Part shown: piece by piece, positions 1 through 5,811 of the stretch
Layout: each line of letters opens with the position of its first letter
Position numbering within the stretch: position 1 is the stretch's first letter
Source: a bacterium
Lineage (GTDB): Bacteria; RUG730; JAAEPJ01
Assembly (NCBI GenBank): GCA_024222485.1
Contig: JAAEPJ010000166.1
Coordinates: forward strand, 1-12,230
Length of the DNA stretch: 12,230 nt
Direction of reading: 5' to 3'
Notes under the pieces: generated by a model
The model's database searches: none
Seen by the model: the letters and a program-made list of their open reading frames with translations, nothing else
Told to the model about the DNA's origin: nothing
Made by a program: the position numbers and the translations under genes

Positions 1-113
1 ATGTTTTTACCTCGAATAATTAATTATTTTTGATGAGCATATTATATAAAATTCAATATTGTTTTTGTATCTTTTTTATGGAAATCACAGATTTTTTTTT
101 AACATTAAAAAAC

Positions 114-254
114 TTACCTTAGTTGTGCAGAGGTCTTTGATTTATTTACTTCATTTTTAGAGCTAACAAAATTAGCTCCAAAACTATTGCTTACAACTAC
201 TCCAAAAAGAACATTAAGGACAATCAACATTCGGAAAAACTTGGTTTTAAACAT
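114..254 (-). CDS. Small predicted secreted peptide, 46 aa, unrecognised
   Basis: I do not recognise this protein. The ORF has an ATG preceded by AAGGAG (262-267) seven bases upstream, a textbook ribosome binding site. The N-terminus looks like a signal peptide: Lys3, Lys5 and Arg8, a hydrophobic core from about residue 9 to 21, then small residues around Ser22-Ala27 where signal peptidase could cut. About 19-22 polar residues rich in Ser, Lys and Asn would be left, with no cysteine. It lies 71 bases downstream of another 46-residue ORF on the same strand and may be co-transcribed with it. It is either a genuine small secreted peptide or the 5' stub of a longer exported protein cut by a stop; reading past the stop meets another at once. 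No clear terminator follows. Confidence 0.5.
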   Translation of the reverse strand: MFKTKFFRMLIVLNVLFGVVVSNSFGANFVSSKNEVNKSKTSAQLR

Positions 255-325
255 GAACTAACTCCTTGATAATTATCTCATCCTCGTAATTCTTGATCAT
301 ATAAGTCAGAAGTTAAGCATTCTCC

Positions 326-466
326 TTAACCGATATTTTCTTTTACCTCAATAAGCACTTCATGTGTTTCATCCGGAGATTCAAAAATAAGTTTTCCAAC
401 ATTTCCTGGAATAAATGAAGTTTCTGCTGCTTGTAATACAGCTAAAATATTATCCCAATAACGCAT
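326..466 (-). CDS. Small protein, 46 aa, unrecognised
   Basis: I do not recognise this family. The ATG is preceded by AGGAG (474-478) with a seven-base gap, and the ORF ends at TAA. The protein starts MRYWDNILAVLQAAET and ends with an acidic stretch (ESPDETHEVLIEVKENIG). Its composition, with hydrophobic and charged residues alternating, looks like a folded soluble small protein rather than random AT-rich translation. There is no signal peptide, membrane segment or cysteine. A promoter-like pair lies upstream (553-580). The next gene on the strand is the 46-residue signal-peptide ORF. The start choice and SD make translation likely; function is unknown. Confidence 0.5.
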   Translation of the reverse strand: MRYWDNILAVLQAAETSFIPGNVGKLIFESPDETHEVLIEVKENIG

Positions 467-883
467 AATTTCTCTCCTGTTTATTTTTTAATTTCTCGAT
501 ATTTTTCATGATGCCAACCCCATTTTCATTAGTAAGAATCGATATTTTTATAATTTTAGAGATCCTGATTAGTTTGTAAATTACTGAAATAAAAGCACAT
601 ATTGTTGAAAGACTTTAAAAACTTTTTAATGAAATAAATATAATGACCAAAACTATAAATGATGCTTAAACAAGTATCTGTAGATGAGTATCTTAGAAAA
701 CTTAACAATTTAATAAAAGTTATTTAATAGCTAAATAGTAATATCTATATTATTGATAAAAAAAGATATCATCAGCCATCCAGCTAACAAATACTTATCG
801 CTATACTATCTTGTACTGAAAAATCTCTTAGGTATTTTTTTGCCACTCATCGATAAAAATAATAGAAAAAATAAGGAAATAAT
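467..883. other. Gene-poor AT-rich stretch with a decayed reading frame
   Basis: No intact gene is visible here. On the plus strand, one frame opens with ATG at 662 and runs to 856, reading MLKQVSVDEYLRKLNNLIKVI, two stops, an 18-codon protein-like run, another stop, and a 22-codon run ending at TAA 854-856. The composition is protein-like, so this may be a dead gene, but I do not recognise the family. A 61-residue ORF overlapping it in another frame has no usable ribosome binding site and is not called. The minus-strand promoter at 553-580 is the only regulatory signal I can support. Confidence 0.35.
553..580 (-). promoter_or_regulatory. Possible promoter of the small-ORF pair
   Basis: On the minus strand, TTTACA (575-580) and TAAAAT (553-558) are 16 bases apart; each matches the sigma70 consensus in five of six positions. 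Transcription would start near 546, leaving a leader of about 80 bases before the ATG at 466. In DNA this AT-rich, such matches arise by chance, so confidence is modest. Confidence 0.35.
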
Positions 884-1230
884 ATGTTTAAAAATGGTAT
901 TTTTGAGAAATGACTTGATCAAAAAAGTAAAAAATTAATAACTAAAATTGGCAGTGGAGAAGTTTTAAAAACCGAAAAAATGATAATTTTAATTTTACAA
1001 GCTTAGTCTAATCATTTTTCTCATCTTGATAAAGATCTCAGAATTGATATGATGAACCTTGATAAAAATCTAAAAACGGAAATGATTAAGTTACGCAAAG
1101 ATATAGATAAATGCTTTGCAACATTAGATAATACCCCATAAAATTCATAATATTTTTTTGTTTCGGGTTAATATTCTCTTTATTGCTAGGTGGACACATT
1201 CTTATGTTTATAGATTTCACCAAAAATTAA
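884..1230 (+). pseudogene. Decayed coiled-coil protein with C-terminal membrane anchor
   Basis: An ATG at 884 follows AAGGAA. The frame then reads nine codons, TGA, about 30 codons, TAG (1004-1006), and about 44 codons to a TAA at 1139-1141. Shifting by one base at the CCCC run (1134-1137) joins this to a hydrophobic segment (KFIIFFCFGLIFSLLLGG) ending at TAA 1228-1230. The restored product of about 115 residues has a charged helical, coiled-coil-like middle (DKDLRIDMMNLDKNLKTEM) and one C-terminal transmembrane helix. That architecture is shared by small DUF1640/CCDC90-like and prophage-type coiled-coil membrane proteins. Two nonsense codons and a frameshift mean it is not functional as it stands. 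Confidence 0.55.
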
Positions 1231-1319
1231 ATATTTTTATTTTTAATTTTTTTATTTTCTAGGCCTAAGCACTCTTATAATTACCTGCTCTCAAATGGGC
1301 TAAAAAAAGTAGAACCGTA

Positions 1320-1369
1320 AAAAATAAAAAGCTATAAGCCATAAAACATATGTTTGTTTTATGGCTTAT
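1320..1369 (-). terminator. Rho-independent terminator of the flavodiiron gene
   Basis: A perfect 14-bp stem (ATAAGCCATAAAAC, 1334-1347, pairing with 1356-1369) encloses an 8-base loop. On the minus strand it is followed by AGCTTTTTATTTTTT. It lies about 50 bases after the flavodiiron stop codon. The plus-strand side has no U-tract, so it acts for the minus-strand gene. Confidence 0.85.
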
Positions 1370-1421
1370 TAGAAAATATACAAATAAATCAAAACTTTCT
1401 TTTTTTTAAAAAAGTAGGGGA

Positions 1422-3971
1422 TTAAAACAATTTATTATTCCTAGCCCCTTGGATTGTCAGAGAATTATTAACTCCATGAATCAAAGAAGTCGTATGCATC
1501 ATATCCCCGATTAAAATACCACCAGAAAGAATATTATTTTTAAAATAAAATTTTTTATATTTTTTTTCCACCTCATTTTTTGCTTCAATATTACGCGACT
1601 TTTCTTCATACTTAAGACCAATGTTCCCAATGGAAAGCAAATTAAGATAAAAAGCATTTAAGGTATAACCAAATATTTTAGGAGTATATTCTGTTATATC
1701 TTCTGCAATATTGGCACCGGCAACTTCACCCTGCATTAATGCGGTTTCCCAAATAGCATCACACCTGCCATTCATAGCGACACAATCTCCTACCGCATAA
1801 ATATCGGGATCGCTTGTTTGCATCTTACTATTTACATTAATCGCTATATCCGCATTAAGCCCTGCAGATACAGCTAACTGGCTGTTACTCCTAACCCCTG
1901 CAGAAATAACGACAATATCTGTAGGGATATGCTCATTTTTATCTGTCATAATACAGGATACATGTTTAAATCCTTCAATTTTTTCGACATAAGTTTTAAT
2001 CATAAGATTTATATTAGCGTCTTCTATGACTTTTCTTAATAAGCATGAAGCGGATTCATCAAGTTGGCGAGGTAAAATCCTAGGCATTGCTTCAATAACT
2101 GTAAGGTTATGCTTAAGTTTACTTAAAAAATGGGCCGTTTCTAGTCCTAAAAGCCCACCACCAATAATAGAAATATTCTTAGGGCCTCCTTTAAGGAGGC
2201 TATCTAGCTTTTTAAAGTCCTCTTCATCTCTTAAAGAAACAACCTCAGGTAAACTTATACCATTAATGGGTGGCATAAAAGCCTTAGAACCAGTGGCAAT
2301 TACTAGCTTATCATATTCAAAAAAAGTTCCGCTACTCGTTTCTATTCTTTTTTCATCTTTAAGTACCTTTGTGACCTCTACTCCCAAATGCATATTAATA
2401 ATATAATCATCATAATAATAAGGAGGTTTAATATAAAATGTCTCATCCCCTACTTTCTCTGAAATCATTGATGTTAGCACAGGCCGATAATAAGGCAAGG
2501 ATTTTTCTTTAGAAAAAAGATGAATCTCTGCATGTTCATTTCGTGATCTTACAGCCTCAGCTGCAGAAACTGCACCTACACCACCACCAATAATAAGAAC
2601 ACGCGTCTTTTTAGTAGAAGTAATTTTAATGTCTTTTTTTACATATTCAATAAAAGCTTCTTCCCCTGCACCACATGCAATACAAGTACTTGGAGGCAAT
2701 GTCCCTTCAAAAATCTCACCACAGACAATACATTTCCATAGAATATTTCCAGACTTTAATTTTCCAATATTTACCCATCCTTTATAGACCTTTCCCGCAA
2801 ATTTTATTCCATATGCATAGGCATGAGCCAAATCACTACTAGAAGGCTTTAAGTTTATTTTTAATATAGGCTCAACAACTTTCATCTTCAAAATATCAAG
2901 GCGAGATTTTAACATATCAACACCCTCACCACTCCAGCCAAAGCTACCAAAAACACCCGCAACTTTTCCCCCATGATTGATACGGTTCATATCCATTAGA
3001 AGGTTCATAATTGGAGGTAAGGCATCCCCATTAATTGTTGGGGTTCCCAATAAAATTCCATCAGAGTCAATAAGCTCATCTAAAACTTGAGCATGATCTT
3101 TTTTTTCCATATCACATAAAAGAACATCTGCTTCAATCGTATCATGAATTCCTCGAACAATTTCTTCGGCTAAAATTTTGGTATAGCCATATGCAGAAAC
3201 ATAGGCACAAGTGATTTTTGGGTTTATTCGCTCATCTTTAGGAGATAAGGAGCTCCACTTGTCATAAAGATCAATATAATAATCAACATCTTTTCTTAAA
3301 ACAGGACCATGTCCTGGACAAATAGTTTCAATCTCGTATTTTTCTATTTTTTTGAGTGCAGCTTGAACATATTTTTTAAAAGGACCCATAATCATATCAA
3401 AGTAATATTTGTATGCCTCGAAAAAATCACCTTCAATCTGATCATTAAAAACTTTCTCACTAGAATAGTGACACCCAAATGAGTCACAAGTAACTAAAGT
3501 TTTATTCTCTTCAATATAAGTATAAATAGTATCTGGCCAGTGGAGAAATGGAGCCGCTAAAAACCTTAATGTATAATTCCCAAGGTTTAAAGTTTCATTA
3601 TTGCTTACTGCTACTGATGAAAAGCTATGATTAGAAATAGCACCCAGAAAGTTAATAGCAATTTTTGAAGCGTAAACAACGGCATCAGGCGAATATTTTA
3701 AAATTTTACTAATAGATCCTGAATGGTCTGGCTCTGTATGCGCTACGACAATATATTTAATCTCTTTGGGATCACAAACCTCTATTATTTTAGCTAAAAA
3801 GTCATCAAAAAATTTATTTTTTACCGTTTCAAATAAAACATAACCTTTTTCCGTTTTTAATAAATACGCATTATATGTTGTGCCAAACTTACTCTCCATT
3901 ATAATATCGAAAACTCTTAAATTAGGATCAAAAACACCTACCCAAGATAAATCTTTTTTCACTGTTAACAT
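1422..3971 (-). CDS. Flavodiiron protein–rubredoxin–NAD(P)H:rubredoxin oxidoreductase fusion (class F-like)
   Basis: Cytoplasmic enzyme of 849 residues that should take electrons from NAD(P)H through FAD, a rubredoxin iron and FMN to a di-iron site, reducing O2 to water (some family members reduce NO). Residues 1-245 are a metallo-beta-lactamase-like domain with every di-iron ligand present: His78-x-Glu80-x-Asp82, His144, Asp163 and His221. Residues about 252-400 are flavodoxin-like (FMN loop near 259-265; FGSFGWSGEG at 341-350). A short rubredoxin follows, with Cys414, Cys417, Cys430 and Cys433; only 12 residues separate the two pairs, far fewer than in ordinary rubredoxin. Residues 455-849 are a pyridine-nucleotide-disulfide reductase: GGGVGA (462-467, FAD), GGGLLG (604-609, NAD(P)H) and YAVGDC (725-730). 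This matches class F flavodiiron proteins such as that of Clostridioides difficile. GAGAGG precedes the ATG. It is a single-gene transcript with its own terminator. Confidence 0.95.
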   Translation of the reverse strand: MLTVKKDLSWVGVFDPNLRVFDIIMESKFGTTYNAYLLKTEKGYVLFETVKNKFFDDFLAKIIEVCDPKEIKYIVVAHTEPDHSGSISKILKYSPDAVVYASKIAINFLGAISNHSFSSVAVSNNETLNLGNYTLRFLAAPFLHWPDTIYTYIEENKTLVTCDSFGCHYSSEKVFNDQIEGDFFEAYKYYFDMIMGPFKKYVQAALKKIEKYEIETICPGHGPVLRKDVDYYIDLYDKWSSLSPKDERINPKITCAYVSAYGYTKILAEEIVRGIHDTIEADVLLCDMEKKDHAQVLDELIDSDGILLGTPTINGDALPPIMNLLMDMNRINHGGKVAGVFGSFGWSGEGVDMLKSRLDILKMKVVEPILKINLKPSSSDLAHAYAYGIKFAGKVYKGWVNIGKLKSGNILWKCIVCGEIFEGTLPPSTCIACGAGEEAFIEYVKKDIKITSTKKTRVLIIGGGVGAVSAAEAVRSRNEHAEIHLFSKEKSLPYYRPVLTSMISEKVGDETFYIKPPYYYDDYIINMHLGVEVTKVLKDEKRIETSSGTFFEYDKLVIATGSKAFMPPINGISLPEVVSLRDEEDFKKLDSLLKGGPKNISIIGGGLLGLETAHFLSKLKHNLTVIEAMPRILPRQLDESASCLLRKVIEDANINLMIKTYVEKIEGFKHVSCIMTDKNEHIPTDIVVISAGVRSNSQLAVSAGLNADIAINVNSKMQTSDPDIYAVGDCVAMNGRCDAIWETALMQGEVAGANIAEDITEYTPKIFGYTLNAFYLNLLSIGNIGLKYEEKSRNIEAKNEVEKKYKKFYFKNNILSGGILIGDMMHTTSLIHGVNNSLTIQGARNNKLF

Positions 3972-4032
3972 TTAATAAACCTCTCTAATAATAATATAGA
4001 TGAAATAATGTATCTGAAAGAAATAAATAACA

Positions 4033-4049
4033 AGCATAATAATTATGCT
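4033..4049. promoter_or_regulatory. Palindrome upstream of the flavodiiron gene, candidate operator
   Basis: A 17-bp perfect palindrome (AGCATAAT, one central base, ATTATGCT) sits 62-78 bases upstream of the flavodiiron ATG. On the same strand just upstream are TATAAT (4057-4062) and TTGACA (4075-4080), but these are only 12 bases apart, so they cannot be the two halves of one normal promoter. If TATAAT is the real -10, the palindrome would lie just downstream of it, at the start of the transcript, a usual place for a repressor site. No regulator is encoded beside it. Confidence 0.35.
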
Positions 4050-4120
4050 AATACTGATTATAAATTTTCATTATTGTCAAGATTATTGCAACAAAGTTAG
4101 TTTTTTTGCCAACAATAAGC

Positions 4121-4164
4121 TTTCACAATAAAAAGATATTATTTATTATACTTTTATTGTGAAA
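4121..4164. repeat. 13-bp inverted repeat (hairpin), unknown role
   Basis: TTTCACAATAAAA (4121-4133) and its reverse complement (4152-4164) flank 18 AT-only or nearly AT-only bases. It lies 32 bases beyond the stop of the broken XRE gene. The minus-strand exit from the hairpin (GCTTATTG) has no U-tract, so it is not a convincing terminator. A 15-base piece of it (ACTTTTATTGTGAAA) recurs at about 9050-9064, next to another hairpin. Confidence 0.5.
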
Positions 4165-4195
4165 AAAATCAATTTGGAAATTGGAATCTTTCAAG

Positions 4196-4407
4196 TTAAA
4201 ACATAACCTTTTCAATCTTAACTTCAAACGCATCTGCCAACTTTTTAATTATTTGAATCGTAGGGAAAGTGCTGTTTGTTGTTAAAACTTTGTAATCGCA
4301 TTGTGAGAAAGCTTTGCTTCCTCAGTGACTTGTTACTGTAATCAACCTTTTTGTTTGTTTAATTTTTTTAAATTGTATGCAATTTTTAAATTTTTTATAA
4401 AGAACAT
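4196..4407 (-). pseudogene. Broken XRE-family helix-turn-helix regulator
   Basis: From the ATG at 4407 the minus strand reads KIAYNLKKLNKQKG, then TGA and, two codons on, TAA, then VTEEAKLSHNAITK. After a one-base frame change at a TTTT run it continues LTTNSTFPTIQIIKKLADAF and EVKIEKVMF to TAA 4196-4198. This is the whole HTH_3 domain in order: helix 1, the turn region with the ALSHNAIT-type recognition helix, and the typical 'P-T-hydrophobic-IIKKLADAFEV' last helix. The intact product would be about 70 residues, the size of a stand-alone XRE regulator or antitoxin. Two stops and a frameshift show it is dead. It lies in a cluster of other remnants. Confidence 0.75.
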
Positions 4408-4524
4408 AGCCCTTAAGATTTTCTATTATCATTCAAATTTCTAAATCATAAATATTTCGAGATTATTATTCCTATAAAATTACTTTCTACTAAAATTTCA
4501 ATCAACCGTTTTTTATTTTTTGTA

Positions 4525-4620
4525 TTATTTTTCTGTATCTACAAAGCATGGGTTTAATATCATCTCCATTATTTTCTGTTGATTTACTAAAATTTGATCA
4601 AGTTTTTACTCTTTAAGCAT
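4525..4620 (-). pseudogene. Possible broken short helical ORF
   Basis: An ATG eight bases after the stop of the upstream membrane ORF starts MLKE, is followed directly by TAA, then reads a helical run (KLDQILVNQQKIMEMILN) and a short tail to TAA 4525-4527. The Gln/Lys/Ile-rich helix resembles the start of a small coiled-coil protein. It may be the remains of a second gene co-transcribed with the ORF at 4629-4913. The fragment is too short to assign to a family, and chance is possible. Confidence 0.3.
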
Positions 4621-4628
4621 TATCTCTT

Positions 4629-4913
4629 CTATTTTCGAGTAACTTTATATAAGAATAATTTATATCTCTCTCTATCAAATATTATTTTAGGTAAACCTCT
4701 TAAATAATTCTTATACGCTATAATTGTATTTATATTATGGTCTACAAATGGTTTTTCAAAAAGCAAATGAAAAATATATACGACTACTAAAGCTATTGGC
4801 AAAAGCAGAAAAAGAAAAACTAAAAAAATAGCCCAATCATTTTGCAAGCTATCTAATAAAATAGCTCTCATTCTAGGCATAATAAACTGGTGTAGGAGTG
4901 ATCTTTCCCCCAT
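4629..4913 (-). pseudogene. Single-pass membrane protein fragment, 5' end replaced by an insertion sequence
   Basis: The open frame of 94 residues starts at an ATG that lies inside the terminal repeat of the IS remnant, so about its first five codons are insertion-sequence DNA. Native sequence begins after 4898. It has one strong hydrophobic segment (about residues 28-50: WAIFLVFLFLLLPIALVVVY and on) followed by a basic, aromatic cytoplasmic-type tail. The alternative starts Met12 and Met15 have no ribosome binding site. The likeliest reading is the 3' part of a membrane-protein gene that lost its start when the element inserted. I do not recognise the family. It could still be expressed from an outward-reading promoter. 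Confidence 0.4.
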
Positions 4914-4923
4914 ACGGTGGACA
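4899..4923 (-). repeat. Right terminal inverted repeat of an IS3-subgroup element
   Basis: The plus strand reads TGATCTTTCCC...GGTGGACA over 25 bases, ending two bases after the transposase stop codon is cleared. From memory, IS3 itself begins TGATCTTACCC...GTGGACA, with the family's usual TG terminus, so this marks the outer boundary of the element at 4899. No matching left end is present in the window. Confidence 0.65.
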
Positions 4924-4924
4924 A

Positions 4925-5077
4925 TTAATTTTGTAACCGCTTAGCTAGCTTTTCAAATTCAACAGGTGTTTTATAACCAATTCCTGAATGCAGCCTCATC
5001 CGATTATAATTTATTTCAATATATTCAAATATACTTTTTTTAGCTTCGGCTCTAGTTTCATAGTTGTGCCAATAAAC
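4925..5077 (-). pseudogene. IS3-family transposase, C-terminal 50 codons only
   Basis: The minus strand encodes the end of an IS3-type OrfB integrase (DDE transposase) domain: HNYETRAEAKKSIFEYIE, then INYNRMRLHSGIGYKTP and VEFEKLAKRLQN before TAA. The YNRxRxHSxxGYxTPxxFE pattern is diagnostic of the C-terminal rve_3 region. A full OrfB is near 280 residues, so more than three quarters is missing. An in-frame stop at 5078-5080 and an unrelated hairpin mark the break, and no OrfA or left end is present. The terminal repeat follows directly at 4899-4923. The element is dead and cannot transpose. Confidence 0.88.
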
Positions 5078-5104
5078 TTAATCCTTTTTAGTAATTAAGT
5101 TTAT
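5072..5104. repeat. 11-bp inverted repeat at the IS remnant / tRNA junction
   Basis: ATAAACTTAAT (5072-5082) and its reverse complement (5094-5104) surround an 11-base loop. It lies exactly where transposase homology stops, about 100 bases beyond the tRNA-Arg 3' end. It could help terminate the tRNA transcript, though the minus-strand exit (TGGCAC) is not U-rich. It could also be a rearrangement scar. Confidence 0.45.
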
Positions 5105-5203
5105 GTTTTTTAAACTATTTCAAAAAGCTTAATCTTATCATCGATAAATGTAGAGTTTTTCAATTTTAAAGAAAGGTTAATTTTTTTAGAAAAAGTTAAA
5201 ATA

Positions 5204-5277
5204 TACGCCTGGTAGGATTCGAACCTACGACCTGCGGATTCGAAGTCCGACGCTCTATCCAGCTGAGCTACAGGCGC
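5204..5277 (-). tRNA. tRNA-Arg (anticodon UCG)
   Basis: The 74 bases fold as a full cloverleaf: acceptor GCGCCTG/CAGGCGT with a terminal G1-U72 wobble; D arm GCTC...GAGC with loop AGCTGGATA; anticodon loop CTTCGAA; a 5-base variable loop; T arm GTAGG-TTCGAAT-CCTAC; discriminator A. A20 in the D loop is the usual arginine identity base. The anticodon UCG reads CGA and probably other CGN codons. The CCA end is not encoded and must be added after transcription. The outermost anticodon-stem pair (27-43) is a U-C mismatch, which many tRNAs tolerate. A well-spaced promoter lies 34 bases upstream of the likely 5' end. Confidence 0.96.
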
Positions 5278-5317
5278 ATCATTTAAATCTTTTAGCAAGA
5301 AAGCCAAAAGTAATTTA

Positions 5318-5346
5318 ATCGTACTTATTTTTTCAGCTTATGTAAA
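5318..5346 (-). promoter_or_regulatory. Promoter of tRNA-Arg
   Basis: TTTACA (5341-5346) and TACGAT (5318-5323) are separated by exactly 17 bases on the minus strand. The start point would be near 5311, about 34 bases before the tRNA 5' end. Five of six and four of six consensus matches with ideal spacing make this a good candidate. Confidence 0.6.
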
Positions 5347-5398
5347 GAATTTACTGAGAGCAAATAAGGTTATTCGCTTAAATAAGAATATTGGTGAT

Positions 5399-5438
5399 AA
5401 AAAAAGCCGTATAACTCAAATGTTACACGGCTTTTTTT
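5399..5438 (-). terminator. Rho-independent terminator of rplU-rpmA
   Basis: GCCGTATAAC pairs with GTTACACGGC (one A-C mismatch) around a TCAAAT loop, flanked by seven A and seven T. It lies 36 bases after the rpmA stop. The symmetric A/T flanks could let it work in both directions. It separates the ribosomal operon from the tRNA promoter. Confidence 0.9.
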
Positions 5439-5473
5439 AAATAAAATTATCTAAAATATCTAAAAATTTATAT

Positions 5474-5731
5474 TTATGCAGGAAAAACACTGATAAATCT
5501 ATGTGGTTTTGCACCTTTTGAGGAAAATTTTACAATTCCATCAACTTTAGAAAATAAAGTATTATCTTTGCCTGCTCCAACATTATCTCCAGCTTTAAAC
5601 TTAAAACCTCTTTGGCGAACTAAAATACTTCCCGCGGTAACAAGTTGCCCTTCAAATCTTTTTACACCTAAGCGTTTCCCTACCGAATCTCTTCCATTAG
5701 AACTACTACCTTGACCAGTTTTATGTGCCAT
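5474..5731 (-). CDS. rpmA: 50S ribosomal protein L27
   Basis: L27 is a large-subunit protein whose N-terminal tail reaches the peptidyl-transferase centre. The 85-residue product has the family signature [15 protein letters not shown] and GSILVRQRG, and the usual length. It begins Met-Ala-His-Lys-Thr-Gly, the mature form used by Gram-negative lineages. It lacks the N-terminal extension that Firmicutes and Fusobacteria remove with the Prp protease, and no prp gene lies in the 80-base gap after rplU. The SD is AAGGAGATATA before the ATG. It is second in the rplU-rpmA operon and followed by a strong terminator. obgE, often the next gene in bacteria, is not here. Confidence 0.98.
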   Translation of the reverse strand: MAHKTGQGSSSNGRDSVGKRLGVKRFEGQLVTAGSILVRQRGFKFKAGDNVGAGKDNTLFSKVDGIVKFSSKGAKPHRFISVFPA

Positions 5732-5811
5732 TTATATATCTCCTTAAAAATTTAAAAAGACTATAATTCAAGAGTAAAATTAGAACTCTATTCCGTCTTT
5801 TAAATAAACAA

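Noticed and set aside
753-938. 61-residue plus-strand ORF
   Set aside because: No ribosome binding site, low-complexity Ile/Lys/Leu composition, and it overlaps the start of the better-supported coiled-coil pseudogene in another frame.
2026-2406. Plus-strand 126-residue ORF inside the flavodiiron gene
   Set aside because: It is antisense to the well-supported reductase module and has Ser/Leu-rich composition typical of a shadow frame.
5110-5307. 65-residue minus-strand ORF
   Set aside because: It runs across the tRNA-Arg gene; its middle (APVAQLDRASDFESAG) is the familiar false translation of a tRNA.
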